From: an uncultured Erysipelotrichaceae bacterium
GTDB lineage: Bacteria > Bacillota_I > Bacilli_A > RFN20 > CAG-826
DNA length: 64,000 nt
Reading direction: 5' to 3'
Assembly (NCBI GenBank): GCA_947166565.1
Contig: CAMVEL010000002.1
Coordinates: 1-64,000 of the forward strand
In this document: in pieces, positions 43,204 through 52,667 of the stretch
How the letters are laid out: the number at the start of each line of letters is the position of its first letter
Position numbering within the stretch: the stretch's first letter is position 1
Notes under the pieces: generated by a model
The model's input: only the letters and a program-made list of their open reading frames with translations
Database searches by the model: none
Told to the model about the DNA's origin: nothing
Position numbers and translations under genes: made by a program

Positions 43204-46113
43204 ATGAAGAAGAAAGCGAAAAAACAATTTACCTTCGAACCGGCGTTGACCGCCTTTGGCGTCATCCTGATTCTTTTCTTCGCCCTCATCGCGATTTCCC
43301 CAGGGACCCACCTTTATGGCTTAGCCTATGGGGTCGTTTATGTTTTTGGAAGCGTGGGTCTATATTTCATCACGGCCTTCTTCCTTTTCCTTGGGCTGTC
43401 TATCATCCTCCGTCACAAATTGATGGCCCAAGGCTTTTCGAGAATCCGCATTTTCTTCGGCATCCTCATCGCTTTTGTCGGAACCATCGTTTTCCTCGCC
43501 TATATCGGAAACCTCGGCAAAGGCTCCCCGACCGATTTCCGTTACTTCAACGAGGAAATCGATTTATCCCATGGAAACCTTGGAAAGAACCTCTATCTTT
43601 CCCCGACGTTATTCGGCGGAATCATCGGTTATGCCATTTCGGGATTGCTCGTTAACCTAGTTGGTTCTTGGCTCATCATCCTTCTTTTTGCCCTCTTCCT
43701 CCTTATCGGTTTGGTCGTCATTTTCTTCCCCCTTATCCGTGGGGGTTTCTCGGCTTTGGCCAAATCCATCAAGAAGAGCAACCAAAGGAAGGCCGAAGCC
43801 AAGGATAGGGCGGCTAAGGAAGCTAGCCTTGAGGCCTTATCGAAAGAAAAGGAGAGCTCTGCCACTCCAGTAATCGCCCCAGAGGATATCGATAATTCCT
43901 TCTTCGAGGGACATGAAAACGAAGCCTGGTCCTCGCCGTTAGACAAATACGCTTTCGCCCCGGCTTCCTCTTCCCCGATTCCTTCATCCGATAGAATCGC
44001 GGAAAGCCGCGTCGAGCGGAAAATGGGCGCTAGCGCCGGTGTTTTGGGCTATGGTCCAAGGGAGACCCCCGTCGTCGCCCCAATCAGCAGGACCGCGCCA
44101 ATCACCCCATTAGGCTTGCAGGAAGCCCATTTCGATTTCTTCGACGAGAAGGAGAAACCCGCCGACCCAACCATGATGTTCGCGGAATCCCTCCCTCCAA
44201 CCGGAGAGCCGCCAACCCCGGTTATCGAAAAACCGGTTCCAGAGGAGGAGCCGAAAGAAGAAGCGGCCCCCGTCAAGGAAGAGGTTTTCGATTTCAACGA
44301 TTTCGCTCCGCGTTTAGGCGGGAATTCCGAAGCGGTCATCGAAACCGCCCCGGTTGCCCCTGCTATGCCAGTTAGGGAAACCCCATATGAAGCCCCAATC
44401 GAAGAGGATATCCCAGAAAATTACGAAGAGGAGAAGGCTTTTGTTGAGGAACCAGCTCCCTCTCCGATTCCTCCGATCGTTCCTACGCCAACGCCAGTCT
44501 CTCCAAAACCAGCCTCTGCACCAGTCAAGGAAGTCCCCCCAGAACCCAAGAAAGAATGGATTTATCCTTCGACCGATTTGCTTAAGACCTATGATGAGAC
44601 GGTCGATTTGGATGCGATCAATGAAGTATGCGCTAGAAGAGCTGCGGCCATTGACCAGAAATTCCGCGATTTGGGCGTTGGCGCCCACGTTTCAGGCTAC
44701 ACTGCCGGGCCTTCCGTCACCCGTTACGATATCGAGACCGATCCCAATGTTTCGGTTAATTCCATTTCCCGTTATATCACCGATATCTCTCAGGCCATGG
44801 GCGGAGTTGCCACCCGTTTCACCGAAATCGTCCCCGGCCATACGACCTCCGCTTTGGAAGTCGTCAATGAGCCGGATTCAAGGAGGCTTGTCCCCTTCAG
44901 CGAATGCTTCAATGGCTTACCTCCGTTATCCCCAAAGACCACCATGCAGATTCCCTTTGGAGTCGATATCGAAAACCACGTTATCTCCGGTGATTTGTCT
45001 TCCTTCCCCCATATGCTCGTCGCTGGTACCACGGGTTCAGGCAAATCGATCTTCATCCAAGGCATTCTGATGTCTTTGGTCATGCGCAATAGACCCGATG
45101 AAATGAAGCTTATGCTCATTGACCCTAAGCGCGTTGAATTCGCCAAATACCGCGATATCCCCCATCTTCTTTGCCCGATCATCAAAGAGGCGAGCGAAGC
45201 CAAGGTCGCCTTAAGAAAAATCTGCGAGGAGATGGAAAGGCGTTATAAGCTATTCGAGGATTCCGCGGTCAGCAACATCAGGGAATACAATACCGATTAT
45301 TGCGAAGTGACCGGGGCCACCCCGCTTTATTACATCGTCATGGTCGTCGATGAATACGCGGATTTGGTCGAGCAGGAGAAGGACGTCGCCTCCTCGGTCT
45401 TGCGCCTATCCTCCAAGGCCAGAGCTTGCGGTATCCACATGCTCATCTGCACCCAGCGTCCTGACACCAAAGTCATCACGGGCACCATCAAAAACAACCT
45501 TTCGACCCGTGTTGCCCTCCACCTAAAATCGGTATATGACTCCTCCACGATCCTCAATGAGCCTGGCGCGGAGGAACTATCGGACCACGGCGATATGATC
45601 GTCGATTGCGACAAGGTTTCCCGTTATTTCATGCGTTTGCAGGGCTGCATGGTTCATAACCGCGAGATCATGGCGGTTACCGAATTCCTCCGTAACCAAC
45701 AAAAGGTCGAATACAATCCATATTTCTCCGATTTCAGCGATCCAGAGGCCAAAGCCGCGGAAGCCGCCGCCAAAAATGGAGGGGCAGCCCCAACTAACGT
45801 CAACCTCAAAGAGGATTCCTTCGAAACGGTCTACCTTTATGTCCGTGACGCCATCATGGCGATGGACGCGACCTCCATATCGAGGATCCAACGCGATTTC
45901 CGCGTCGGTTACCCCCGTGCATCCGAAATTTTCAACAAACTCATCGAAGATGGCATCGTCGCCCCGAAAACCGACGCGCCAAATTCCTCTAAACCATGCC
46001 AAGTCCTCGTCCATTCCTTGGAGGAACTTAACGGTGGAACCCCGGCCCAAGTCGGCCCCGGAAGCGTCTCCTCTTCCTATACCGAACCGGCCGGAATCGA
46101 TGATTTCTCATAA
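43204..46113 (+). CDS. ftsK: DNA translocase FtsK/SpoIIIE
   Basis: 969 residues. Four N-terminal membrane helices (about residues 20-185), a long Pro/Glu/Ala-rich linker (about 190-460), then the motor domain with Walker A GTTGSGKS and Walker B YIVMVVDEYADL, and a C-terminal gamma winged helix (ISRIQRDFRVGYPRASEIFNKL) that reads KOPS-like sites. Moves chromosomal DNA at division. ATG 43204 has no Shine-Dalgarno and TATAAT ends 12 nt upstream, so the leader would be about 6 nt. In-frame TTG upstream (43180) covers the -10 and is rejected. Confidence 0.95.
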   Translation: MKKKAKKQFTFEPALTAFGVILILFFALIAISPGTHLYGLAYGVVYVFGSVGLYFITAFFLFLGLSIILRHKLMAQGFSRIRIFFGILIAFVGTIVFLAYIGNLGKGSPTDFRYFNEEIDLSHGNLGKNLYLSPTLFGGIIGYAISGLLVNLVGSWLIILLFALFLLIGLVVIFFPLIRGGFSALAKSIKKSNQRKAEAKDRAAKEASLEALSKEKESSATPVIAPEDIDNSFFEGHENEAWSSPLDKYAFAPASSSPIPSSDRIAESRVERKMGASAGVLGYGPRETPVVAPISRTAPITPLGLQEAHFDFFDEKEKPADPTMMFAESLPPTGEPPTPVIEKPVPEEEPKEEAAPVKEEVFDFNDFAPRLGGNSEAVIETAPVAPAMPVRETPYEAPIEEDIPENYEEEKAFVEEPAPSPIPPIVPTPTPVSPKPASAPVKEVPPEPKKEWIYPSTDLLKTYDETVDLDAINEVCARRAAAIDQKFRDLGVGAHVSGYTAGPSVTRYDIETDPNVSVNSISRYITDISQAMGGVATRFTEIVPGHTTSALEVVNEPDSRRLVPFSECFNGLPPLSPKTTMQIPFGVDIENHVISGDLSSFPHMLVAGTTGSGKSIFIQGILMSLVMRNRPDEMKLMLIDPKRVEFAKYRDIPHLLCPIIKEASEAKVALRKICEEMERRYKLFEDSAVSNIREYNTDYCEVTGATPLYYIVMVVDEYADLVEQEKDVASSVLRLSSKARACGIHMLICTQRPDTKVITGTIKNNLSTRVALHLKSVYDSSTILNEPGAEELSDHGDMIVDCDKVSRYFMRLQGCMVHNREIMAVTEFLRNQQKVEYNPYFSDFSDPEAKAAEAAAKNGGAAPTNVNLKEDSFETVYLYVRDAIMAMDATSISRIQRDFRVGYPRASEIFNKLIEDGIVAPKTDAPNSSKPCQVLVHSLEELNGGTPAQVGPGSVSSSYTEPAGIDDFS

Positions 46114-46146
46114 ACAGGAGACCCCCAACAGAAGAAGGAAGATACT

Positions 46147-48210
46147 ATGAAAGATTCCTATGTAAACGCCAAATTAGTCGAACCAAACCTAATCCGCCTC
46201 GTGATTTTCTCTTCCCTTCCTTTCACTCGACCCGAACCGACTTTAGTGAAGGATAGGAAAGCCGTTGGAAAGCTTATTCCTAGCCGCGTATCGACTCTTT
46301 CCTCCTTGGCGATCATCGACTTTAGGCTCGAAAACGACCTAGAACTCGGACATAGTTATTTTTTGGTGGTCTACGGTTATGGAATCTTGCCCTTAGACGT
46401 AACCGAGGCCACGGGCTTCCCAGATTTCGATTTGAAATATTATTACGATGGAGACGATTTAGGCTGCACCTATACCAAGAAAAGGACTTCCTTCGTGGTC
46501 TGGGCCCCTTTAGCTAGTTCGGTCAACCTTCTTATCAGAAAAGAGAAACAAGATGGGTATGATCGATTCAAAATGAACCGCGAGGATAAGGGCATCTACC
46601 GCCTCGAACTCGATGGCAATTACGAGAATTATCGTTATCTATATGAGATAACCAACAACGAAACTACCCATAACGTGACCGATATCTACGCGAAGGCCTC
46701 CACCCTCAACGGCAAGGAGTCCGTCGTCCTCGATTTCAAGAAAATCAAGGTCGATTCTCGAAGGGACTGCCTTCCAATCCTCAATTCCCCAACCGATGCC
46801 ATCATCTATGAATGCCATGTCCGCGATATGACGATAGATGGCGGTTCCGACATTGTGAACAAAGGCACTTTCAAAGGCTTGGCGGAAAGAGGAAGGACCA
46901 CTGAAGGGGGCCATCCCGCGGGTTTCGATTACATCAAATCCCTCGGCATCACCCATCTCCAATTGCTTCCGATCTATGACTATAAAACGGTCAATGAGGA
47001 AGAACCGGATTCCAGCTATAACTGGGGTTATGACCCTCAGCAATATTTCGTCCCCGAAGGATCTTTCGGGTCGAAAAGAGAGGATCCGACCTCCAGAATC
47101 CGCGACTTGAAGGAAATGGTCGCCGAATTCCATAAAGAAGGCATCAGAATCGTCATGGACGTCGTCTATAACCACGTCTTCGAATACGAGACGAGCATCT
47201 TCGAAAGGGTGGTCCCCAATTATTTCTTCCGCAAGAGGTATAATGGGACGATGGCCAATACCTCCGGATGCGGGAATGACCTTGCCTCCGAACGGCCGAT
47301 GGTCAGAAAACTCATCGTCGACGCCTGCAAATGGTGGATCGACGAATATTCCATCGACGGATTCCGCTTCGATTTGATGGGTATCATCACCGTCGATTGC
47401 CTTAATGAAATCAAAGATTACGCAAGGTCGGTCGATAAAAACTTCCTCCTTTATGGGGAAGGCTGGAATATGGGCGGAGACCTTGCGGTTCCACTTGGCC
47501 ATATGGGCAATTTCGCGATGCTCCAGGATTTCGCTTTCTTCAACGATCATTTCAGGGAATGCACGAAGCGTTACCTAACTGGCGATACCTCGATCTTCGG
47601 GGCTTTCAAGCATGCCTTCGTTTCCTCTTCCCTCCATTATATCCTCCCTGCGAAATTCCTTAACGCGAATCAGACTATCAACTACGTCGAATGTCATGAT
47701 AACGCGACTTTCTACGATTATATCGACCATTCCCATCCCGATTGGAGCGTCGATGAGAAATTAGATATCTGCAAGCTCGGTTTCAAAACGGTTCTTTATT
47801 CCTTCGGTATTCCCTTTATCCATATGGGGCAGGAGATAGGCCAATCGAAATGGGGAGAAGACAATACCTACAACAAAGGCGATAGATGGAATAAATTCTC
47901 CTATTCCTTGCTCGATAAACGTTATGACATGGTCGAGGAATTCATGGAGGCGGTTGAATTCAGAAAGAAGACGCCTCCACTACATTTCTACGACCCAAGG
48001 GTCATCGAATCCTGCTTCGATATCCGCGATTACGGGATGATGATGAACGGGTTCTTCCATGATCCGCTTTCCTATTCCCCCTATAAGAATCTTTCCCTTT
48101 TCCTCAACCCAACCTTCGAGAGCATGAAGGTGACCTTGGAAGGCGGGGAGCAAATAAAAGTGGCCCCCCGTTCAACCTACATCATCAGCGAAAGGGGTGA
48201 GGCGAAATGA
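46147..48210 (+). CDS. pulA: Type I pullulanase (GH13_14)
   Basis: 687 residues without signal peptide, so cytoplasmic. An N-terminal beta region and CBM48 (FVVWAPLASSVNLLI) precede the barrel. Pullulanase signature YNWGYDP; nucleophile Asp in DGFRFDLMG, acid Glu in YGEGWNM, third Asp in VECHDN. Debranches glycogen or imported alpha-1,6-linked glucans; fits with the alpha-glucosidase at 19 kb. GAAGGAAG before the ATG. plsC overlaps its stop by 4 nt. Confidence 0.95.
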   Translation: MKDSYVNAKLVEPNLIRLVIFSSLPFTRPEPTLVKDRKAVGKLIPSRVSTLSSLAIIDFRLENDLELGHSYFLVVYGYGILPLDVTEATGFPDFDLKYYYDGDDLGCTYTKKRTSFVVWAPLASSVNLLIRKEKQDGYDRFKMNREDKGIYRLELDGNYENYRYLYEITNNETTHNVTDIYAKASTLNGKESVVLDFKKIKVDSRRDCLPILNSPTDAIIYECHVRDMTIDGGSDIVNKGTFKGLAERGRTTEGGHPAGFDYIKSLGITHLQLLPIYDYKTVNEEEPDSSYNWGYDPQQYFVPEGSFGSKREDPTSRIRDLKEMVAEFHKEGIRIVMDVVYNHVFEYETSIFERVVPNYFFRKRYNGTMANTSGCGNDLASERPMVRKLIVDACKWWIDEYSIDGFRFDLMGIITVDCLNEIKDYARSVDKNFLLYGEGWNMGGDLAVPLGHMGNFAMLQDFAFFNDHFRECTKRYLTGDTSIFGAFKHAFVSSSLHYILPAKFLNANQTINYVECHDNATFYDYIDHSHPDWSVDEKLDICKLGFKTVLYSFGIPFIHMGQEIGQSKWGEDNTYNKGDRWNKFSYSLLDKRYDMVEEFMEAVEFRKKTPPLHFYDPRVIESCFDIRDYGMMMNGFFHDPLSYSPYKNLSLFLNPTFESMKVTLEGGEQIKVAPRSTYIISERGEAK

Positions 48211-49055
48211 AGATCAAATTATTGTTCAAATGGATTAGAAGCGGCCTGACCTCCGGCGTTTTGCTTCTCCATTATTGGTTTTGGTATTTCATTCGTTATT
48301 CCAACCATCCCGAGAAATATCCAATTGAGAAGCGTTATGGCATGGTAAGGAGGGCCTGTGTTCCAATTCTTAAGCATTTCCGCGCGGATCTCCGTATCGA
48401 AGGCTTGGATAACCTCCAGGAATCGCTTGATTCCGGCAAAGGGACTTTGGTCGTTATGAACCACCTTTCGATTTTCGATATGCTGACGGTCATCATGGCT
48501 TGCGAAAAGCCCGTTACCTTCATCGCCAAGAAAGAACTTAGGAAGACCCCTCTTTTGGGTAGGGCAACCCGCTCGATCGATGCCTTGCTTCTCGATAGGG
48601 ATGACCCCCGTCAAGCCATCACGGTTTTCCAAAAAGCCGCGGAAGTTGGGAAAAACAAGGGAATCGTCTGCGTTTATCCTGAAGGAACCCGTAATAAGCA
48701 CCCTTTGGAGACGCCGGTCGCGGATTTCCACCCAGGGTCTTTCAAAGTGGCCCTTAGGGGCGAATGCAACATCGTCTGCATCTCTTGCTTCGGGACCTTC
48801 CGTTATCTAGCCGGGCCAACCGCCTATAGAAGCAGCCCCGTCAACATACATATCCATAAGATGATCCCATATGAGGAGATCAAGGGCCTTAACACCACCC
48901 AACTCGCCGAGAAATGCCATAAGATCATCAACGATGAAGTCGATCTCCTAAAGATCAAGGACAAGGAATACCTTGAGGCTGGCCTCCATAAGAAGAAGGG
49001 GCCGAAATGGTGGAAAAAAAGCCCGGCCCTTGAGGCAATGGGGAAGAAGAAATGA
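48207..49055 (+). CDS. plsC: 1-acyl-sn-glycerol-3-phosphate acyltransferase
   Basis: 282 residues. N-terminal membrane helix, then NHLSIFD (HX4D catalytic motif) and VYPEGTRNK substrate motif. Second acylation step to phosphatidic acid. Coupled by ATGA overlaps both to pulA and to the next gene. The C-terminus is strongly basic (KKKGPKWWKK), as for a membrane-surface enzyme. Confidence 0.94.
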   Translation: MKIKLLFKWIRSGLTSGVLLLHYWFWYFIRYSNHPEKYPIEKRYGMVRRACVPILKHFRADLRIEGLDNLQESLDSGKGTLVVMNHLSIFDMLTVIMACEKPVTFIAKKELRKTPLLGRATRSIDALLLDRDDPRQAITVFQKAAEVGKNKGIVCVYPEGTRNKHPLETPVADFHPGSFKVALRGECNIVCISCFGTFRYLAGPTAYRSSPVNIHIHKMIPYEEIKGLNTTQLAEKCHKIINDEVDLLKIKDKEYLEAGLHKKKGPKWWKKSPALEAMGKKK

Positions 49056-49504
49056 GAGACCGCATCGAGAAAACCGATAATCCAAGCATCAAGACCCTTT
49101 CAACCGCGGTCGTCATCTCCGCTTTCGTCATGGTCGCCGCGCTTATCTATATCATCTATTCGGGTGACGAGACCTTAAAGGAGATGATACCTGCGGATAA
49201 TTTAGTCGTCTTCAAAACTTCGTTAGGGATCGCTTTGGGACTAGGGGCCTTGCTTTCCGCGACTTTTGGGATGCTAGGCTTAACCCATTCTTGGGATAAC
49301 AAATACCAACGTTACGCGGTTTTCTCTTCCTTAGGGATAACGCTTACCCTTATCGCTTCGGGCGTTTTGACGATTATCTTCTATAAAAACTACCCGATAG
49401 GAATCTCCTTCCTTGGAATCGGGGTTTGCATCGTGGTCCTTTGCTTGATCAGCTCGCCGTTAAAGATTCTTCGCGAAAAGAGGAAAAACGAGCCTCTTCA
49501 ATAA
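49052..49504 (+). CDS. Four-helix membrane protein
   Basis: 150 residues with four hydrophobic helices (about 18-38, 55-75, 85-105, 115-135) and charged ends. It overlaps plsC by 4 nt and its last 7 nt overlap the convergent methyltransferase gene. No family recognised; position suggests an envelope role. Confidence 0.8.
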   Translation: MRDRIEKTDNPSIKTLSTAVVISAFVMVAALIYIIYSGDETLKEMIPADNLVVFKTSLGIALGLGALLSATFGMLGLTHSWDNKYQRYAVFSSLGITLTLIASGVLTIIFYKNYPIGISFLGIGVCIVVLCLISSPLKILREKRKNEPLQ

Positions 49505-50811
49505 CCTATATATTTATATATATGGCGTAAGCCCTTGGGATAATGGTTCTTGCCAAGCCCATGGGTTATTTTTATATAACCGAGATTAACCTGATTGTAT
49601 GCGACAATATGGAAGCCGTCTTCCGCGTTCAAAGATAGGGTTTCGCCCGCTAGATAACGTCTAGCTTCATCAAGGCTCAACCCGATTGCCATAACTTTGA
49701 GAAAATGCGATAAAGCGTAATCGGGGATCAGGGTTTTCGCTTTCTCGGCGATTTTGACCCCCACCCTTAGAGGAGAAGGGGAATTCATAAGGGGCAGTTC
49801 GCCATCATAGCCATAATAGACTTCGTTAAGTTCAACAACAGATGAAGGCTCGTATCCAAAGGAAGAAGCGAATTCTTTTATCGCTTTGTTCTCCTTGAAT
49901 TTGGCTTTCCTTCTTATGGATGGCATATCGCCTTTTTTCTTCATCAAAGCCACGAATTGCCCTTCGCCTTCATAGAAGCAAGGAAGAAGGTAAACCATTC
50001 CTTTGCTATTAGAAGGATGATAGAAACGGGGTTCCTCGGGCAATCCGATCAATTCCATATCGTCATGAACAGAGAGGAAATAGGCGATATTGTCTTCGTT
50101 TTCCTCCCGCGAGAAGGAGCAAGTGCTATACACTAGACGTCCGCCTTCTTTTAATAAGAAATAGGCAATTTCAAGCAATTCGCGTTGAGTCTTCGCATTT
50201 CCCAAAACCTTATTCTCGGTCCAATCGGATTCGGATAATTCGTTTTTGCGGAACATCGCGCTTCCTGAGCATGGGGCATCGAGGATGACGTTATCAAAAG
50301 TTGGACCATAGAATTTGCTTAGCAAGGAAGGCTGCACGCTCATGATGATGGTATTCCCTAGGCCTAGCCTTTCGATGTTTGAAGAAAGCTCTTTGGCTCT
50401 AGGGAAGGAGAGGTCATTGGAAACTATAGTCCCTTCATTACCGATTTTAAGCGAGGCATCTATCGTTTTTCCGCCAGGAGCAGCGCATAAATCGATACAT
50501 GATTCGCCTCTTTTTGGATTAAGGAAATGAACGGGCATCATCGCGGAAGCATCTTGGATATAGATCGCTCCGGAAGCGTGGAGAATCGACTTTCCGAAAT
50601 CGTAATCGGCCTTATCGTAATAGAAGGCGTTTTCAATGAAAGGATGCTCCCTAACGGCAGGGAAAAGGCTTTTGAAAGCCTCCTTGCTTAGCCTTTCTTC
50701 ATTCAAAACCAAGGCATGGGTTTGCTCTTTTTCCATAGAGGAAAGAATCTCTTTCCCTAAGCTTTCCCCGAAATGTTCAAGAATAGAAGAAGCAAAATCT
50801 GTCATGGCCAT
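49498..50811 (-). CDS. rsmF: RsmF-like rRNA (cytosine-C5)-methyltransferase
   Basis: 437 residues. NOL1/NOP2/Sun fold: CAAPGGKT SAM motif, NDLSFPRAKEL, DAPCSGS with one catalytic Cys and YSTCSF with the second. The C-terminal extension (about 300-437) is the RsmF-type domain plus a PUA-like end (NLGYIKITHGLGKNHYPKG). Methylates C5 of cytosine in 16S rRNA. The start MAMTDF may also be the second Met (50805). No ribosome site; a TATTAA lies just upstream. Confidence 0.92.
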   Translation of the reverse strand: MAMTDFASSILEHFGESLGKEILSSMEKEQTHALVLNEERLSKEAFKSLFPAVREHPFIENAFYYDKADYDFGKSILHASGAIYIQDASAMMPVHFLNPKRGESCIDLCAAPGGKTIDASLKIGNEGTIVSNDLSFPRAKELSSNIERLGLGNTIIMSVQPSLLSKFYGPTFDNVILDAPCSGSAMFRKNELSESDWTENKVLGNAKTQRELLEIAYFLLKEGGRLVYSTCSFSREENEDNIAYFLSVHDDMELIGLPEEPRFYHPSNSKGMVYLLPCFYEGEGQFVALMKKKGDMPSIRRKAKFKENKAIKEFASSFGYEPSSVVELNEVYYGYDGELPLMNSPSPLRVGVKIAEKAKTLIPDYALSHFLKVMAIGLSLDEARRYLAGETLSLNAEDGFHIVAYNQVNLGYIKITHGLGKNHYPKGLRHIYKYIGY

Positions 50812-50863
50812 ATTTTAATAAGAAAAAACGTCTTCTTCATCTTAAAGTTCATCGCTTTCTATC

Positions 50864-50892
50864 TTTCCGTTAACGGAAAAATAGACCATAAT
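50864..50892 (+). promoter_or_regulatory. Promoter of the nucleoside phosphorylase gene with 16-bp palindrome
   Basis: TTTCCGTTAACGGAAA (50864-50879) is perfect and ends 7 bp before CATAAT (50887-50892). The -10 ends 6 nt before the ATG. Confidence 0.6.
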
Positions 50893-50898
50893 TAGCGC

Positions 50899-52212
50899 AT
50901 GAGTATTCGCATGGTTGATATCATCGCCAAGAAACGCGATGGGGCCGCTCTCACCAAAGAAGAGATCCATACCTTCATCAAAGGTTTTACCGATGGGGAA
51001 ATCCCTGATTACCAAGCCAGCGCCTTATGCATGGCCATTCTTTTCAAGGGAATGAACAAAGAGGAAATCGCTATTTTGACTGACGAAATGGAACATTCCG
51101 GCGGAACTATCGATTTATCTGGCATAAAAGGAACTGTTGTCGATAAGCATTCGACCGGCGGGGTAGGCGATAAAACCTCCCTTGCCGTTGGACCTCTTGT
51201 CGCCGCCTGCGGGGCAAAATGCGCCAAAATGAGCGGAAGGGGTCTTGGCCATACTGGTGGAACGCTCGATAAACTCGAGGCGATTCCAGGATTCCGCATC
51301 GGTTTGACCGAAAAGGAATTCATCGATCAAGTGAACCGCATCGGGCTTTGCATCATCGGCCAAACCGCCGCGGTCGACCCCGCGGATAAAAAACTTTATG
51401 CGCTTCGCGACGTCACCGCGACCGTCGAATCGATTCCCCTAATTGCCTCCTCGATCATGAGCAAGAAACTCGCTTCCGGATCAGATGCTATCCTCCTCGA
51501 TGTCAAATTCGGGGCTGGGGCTTTCATGAAAACCGAAGAAAGAGCCTTGGAACTTGCCAAAACCATGGTCGATATCGGCTGTTTGCTAGGACGCGACACG
51601 CGCGCTGTCCTAACTGATATGGATCAGCCTCTTGGCCTAGCGGTAGGAAACGCGCTCGAAGTCAAGGAAGCCATCCATACCCTTAACGGCAAAGGGCCCG
51701 CAGATTTCGTAGAGCTTTGCATTTCCTCTGGAGCCATCATGCTTGAACAAGCCAAAATCGTCGATAACGAAGAAGACGGACGCAAACTCATCAAGAAGGC
51801 GATCGACGATAGAAGCGGTCTAGCAAAACTCGTCGAGATGGTCGAAGCCCAAGGCGGCGATTCTTCCTATATCCTTCATCCGGAGAAATTCCCTCTTGCC
51901 GCCAATATCATCCCAATAAAAGCCAAACAATCCGGTTATATCGCCCGTATCGATCCTCTAGCCATCGGCCTAGCTTCCATGAAATTAGGCGGAGGAAGGG
52001 AGAAGATGGACGATATCATCGATTATGCGGCCGGTGTCATGCTCACCCATAAAGTCGGCGATAAGGTAAGCGAAGGAGAAGTCCTCGCTTATGCGCACAC
52101 CAACAAAAACGATGTAATGGATGCCCTAAACCAAATCGACGGGGCCTTTGTCATTTCCAAGAAAGAGGTTTCCATCCCTCCGGTCGTCCATAATTATCTT
52201 TCAGGCAAATAA
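50899..52212 (+). CDS. pdp: Pyrimidine-nucleoside phosphorylase
   Basis: 437 residues. Splits thymidine, uridine and deoxyuridine with phosphate. Signature SGRGLGHTGGTLDKLEAIPG, phosphate site KHSTGGVGDKTS, and the C-terminal domain with KLGGGR and the GDKVSEGE loop. ATG at 50899 is 6 nt after a CATAAT -10 and no ribosome site is seen, so it is probably translated from a leaderless mRNA. dtd follows, separated by the overlap TAATG. Confidence 0.95.
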   Translation: MSIRMVDIIAKKRDGAALTKEEIHTFIKGFTDGEIPDYQASALCMAILFKGMNKEEIAILTDEMEHSGGTIDLSGIKGTVVDKHSTGGVGDKTSLAVGPLVAACGAKCAKMSGRGLGHTGGTLDKLEAIPGFRIGLTEKEFIDQVNRIGLCIIGQTAAVDPADKKLYALRDVTATVESIPLIASSIMSKKLASGSDAILLDVKFGAGAFMKTEERALELAKTMVDIGCLLGRDTRAVLTDMDQPLGLAVGNALEVKEAIHTLNGKGPADFVELCISSGAIMLEQAKIVDNEEDGRKLIKKAIDDRSGLAKLVEMVEAQGGDSSYILHPEKFPLAANIIPIKAKQSGYIARIDPLAIGLASMKLGGGREKMDDIIDYAAGVMLTHKVGDKVSEGEVLAYAHTNKNDVMDALNQIDGAFVISKKEVSIPPVVHNYLSGK

Positions 52213-52667
52213 TGAGAATCGTTTTGCAAATCGTCAAATCCGCCTACGTCGAACTTAACGGCGAAAACATCTCCGAAATCGGAAAGGGTTTTGTTTTGCT
52301 CGTTGGTTTTACGCCTACGGATAACGAGGAAATCGTTAGGAAAATGGCGGAAAAAGTAGCTAAGCTCCGCATTTTCCCAGACGAAAACGGAAAGACGAAC
52401 CTTTCCTTATCGTCTTTTAATGGAGAGGTGCTTTCCGTTAGCCAATTCACGGTCTATGCATCCGCAAAAAACGGTAACCGCCCCGATTTCATTTCCTGTA
52501 TGAACAAGGATGAAGCTTCCAAGCTTTACCAATGCTTCCTCGATGACCTTCGGCCTTTAGTCCCCAATCTAAAATCGAATGTCTTCCATACGGATTGCCA
52601 AATCCATCTTATAAACGATGGTCCTTTCACCCTGATCCTCGATTCCAAGGAGCTATTTGGATTATGA
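52212..52667 (+). CDS. dtd: D-aminoacyl-tRNA deacylase
   Basis: 151 residues. Removes D-amino acids (and Gly from tRNA-Ala) from tRNA. Motifs SVSQFTVYA and NDGPFTLILDS; the family NxGP Cis-Pro motif is intact, GNRPDF is the GNRPSF variant. It overlaps the previous and next genes by 1 and 4 nt. Confidence 0.95.
   Translation: MRIVLQIVKSAYVELNGENISEIGKGFVLLVGFTPTDNEEIVRKMAEKVAKLRIFPDENGKTNLSLSSFNGEVLSVSQFTVYASAKNGNRPDFISCMNKDEASKLYQCFLDDLRPLVPNLKSNVFHTDCQIHLINDGPFTLILDSKELFGL

Noticed and set aside
49498-49504. Frame error at the overlap of convergent genes
   Set aside because: Both ends fit (membrane protein end, RsmF-type C-terminus); short convergent overlaps are ordinary.
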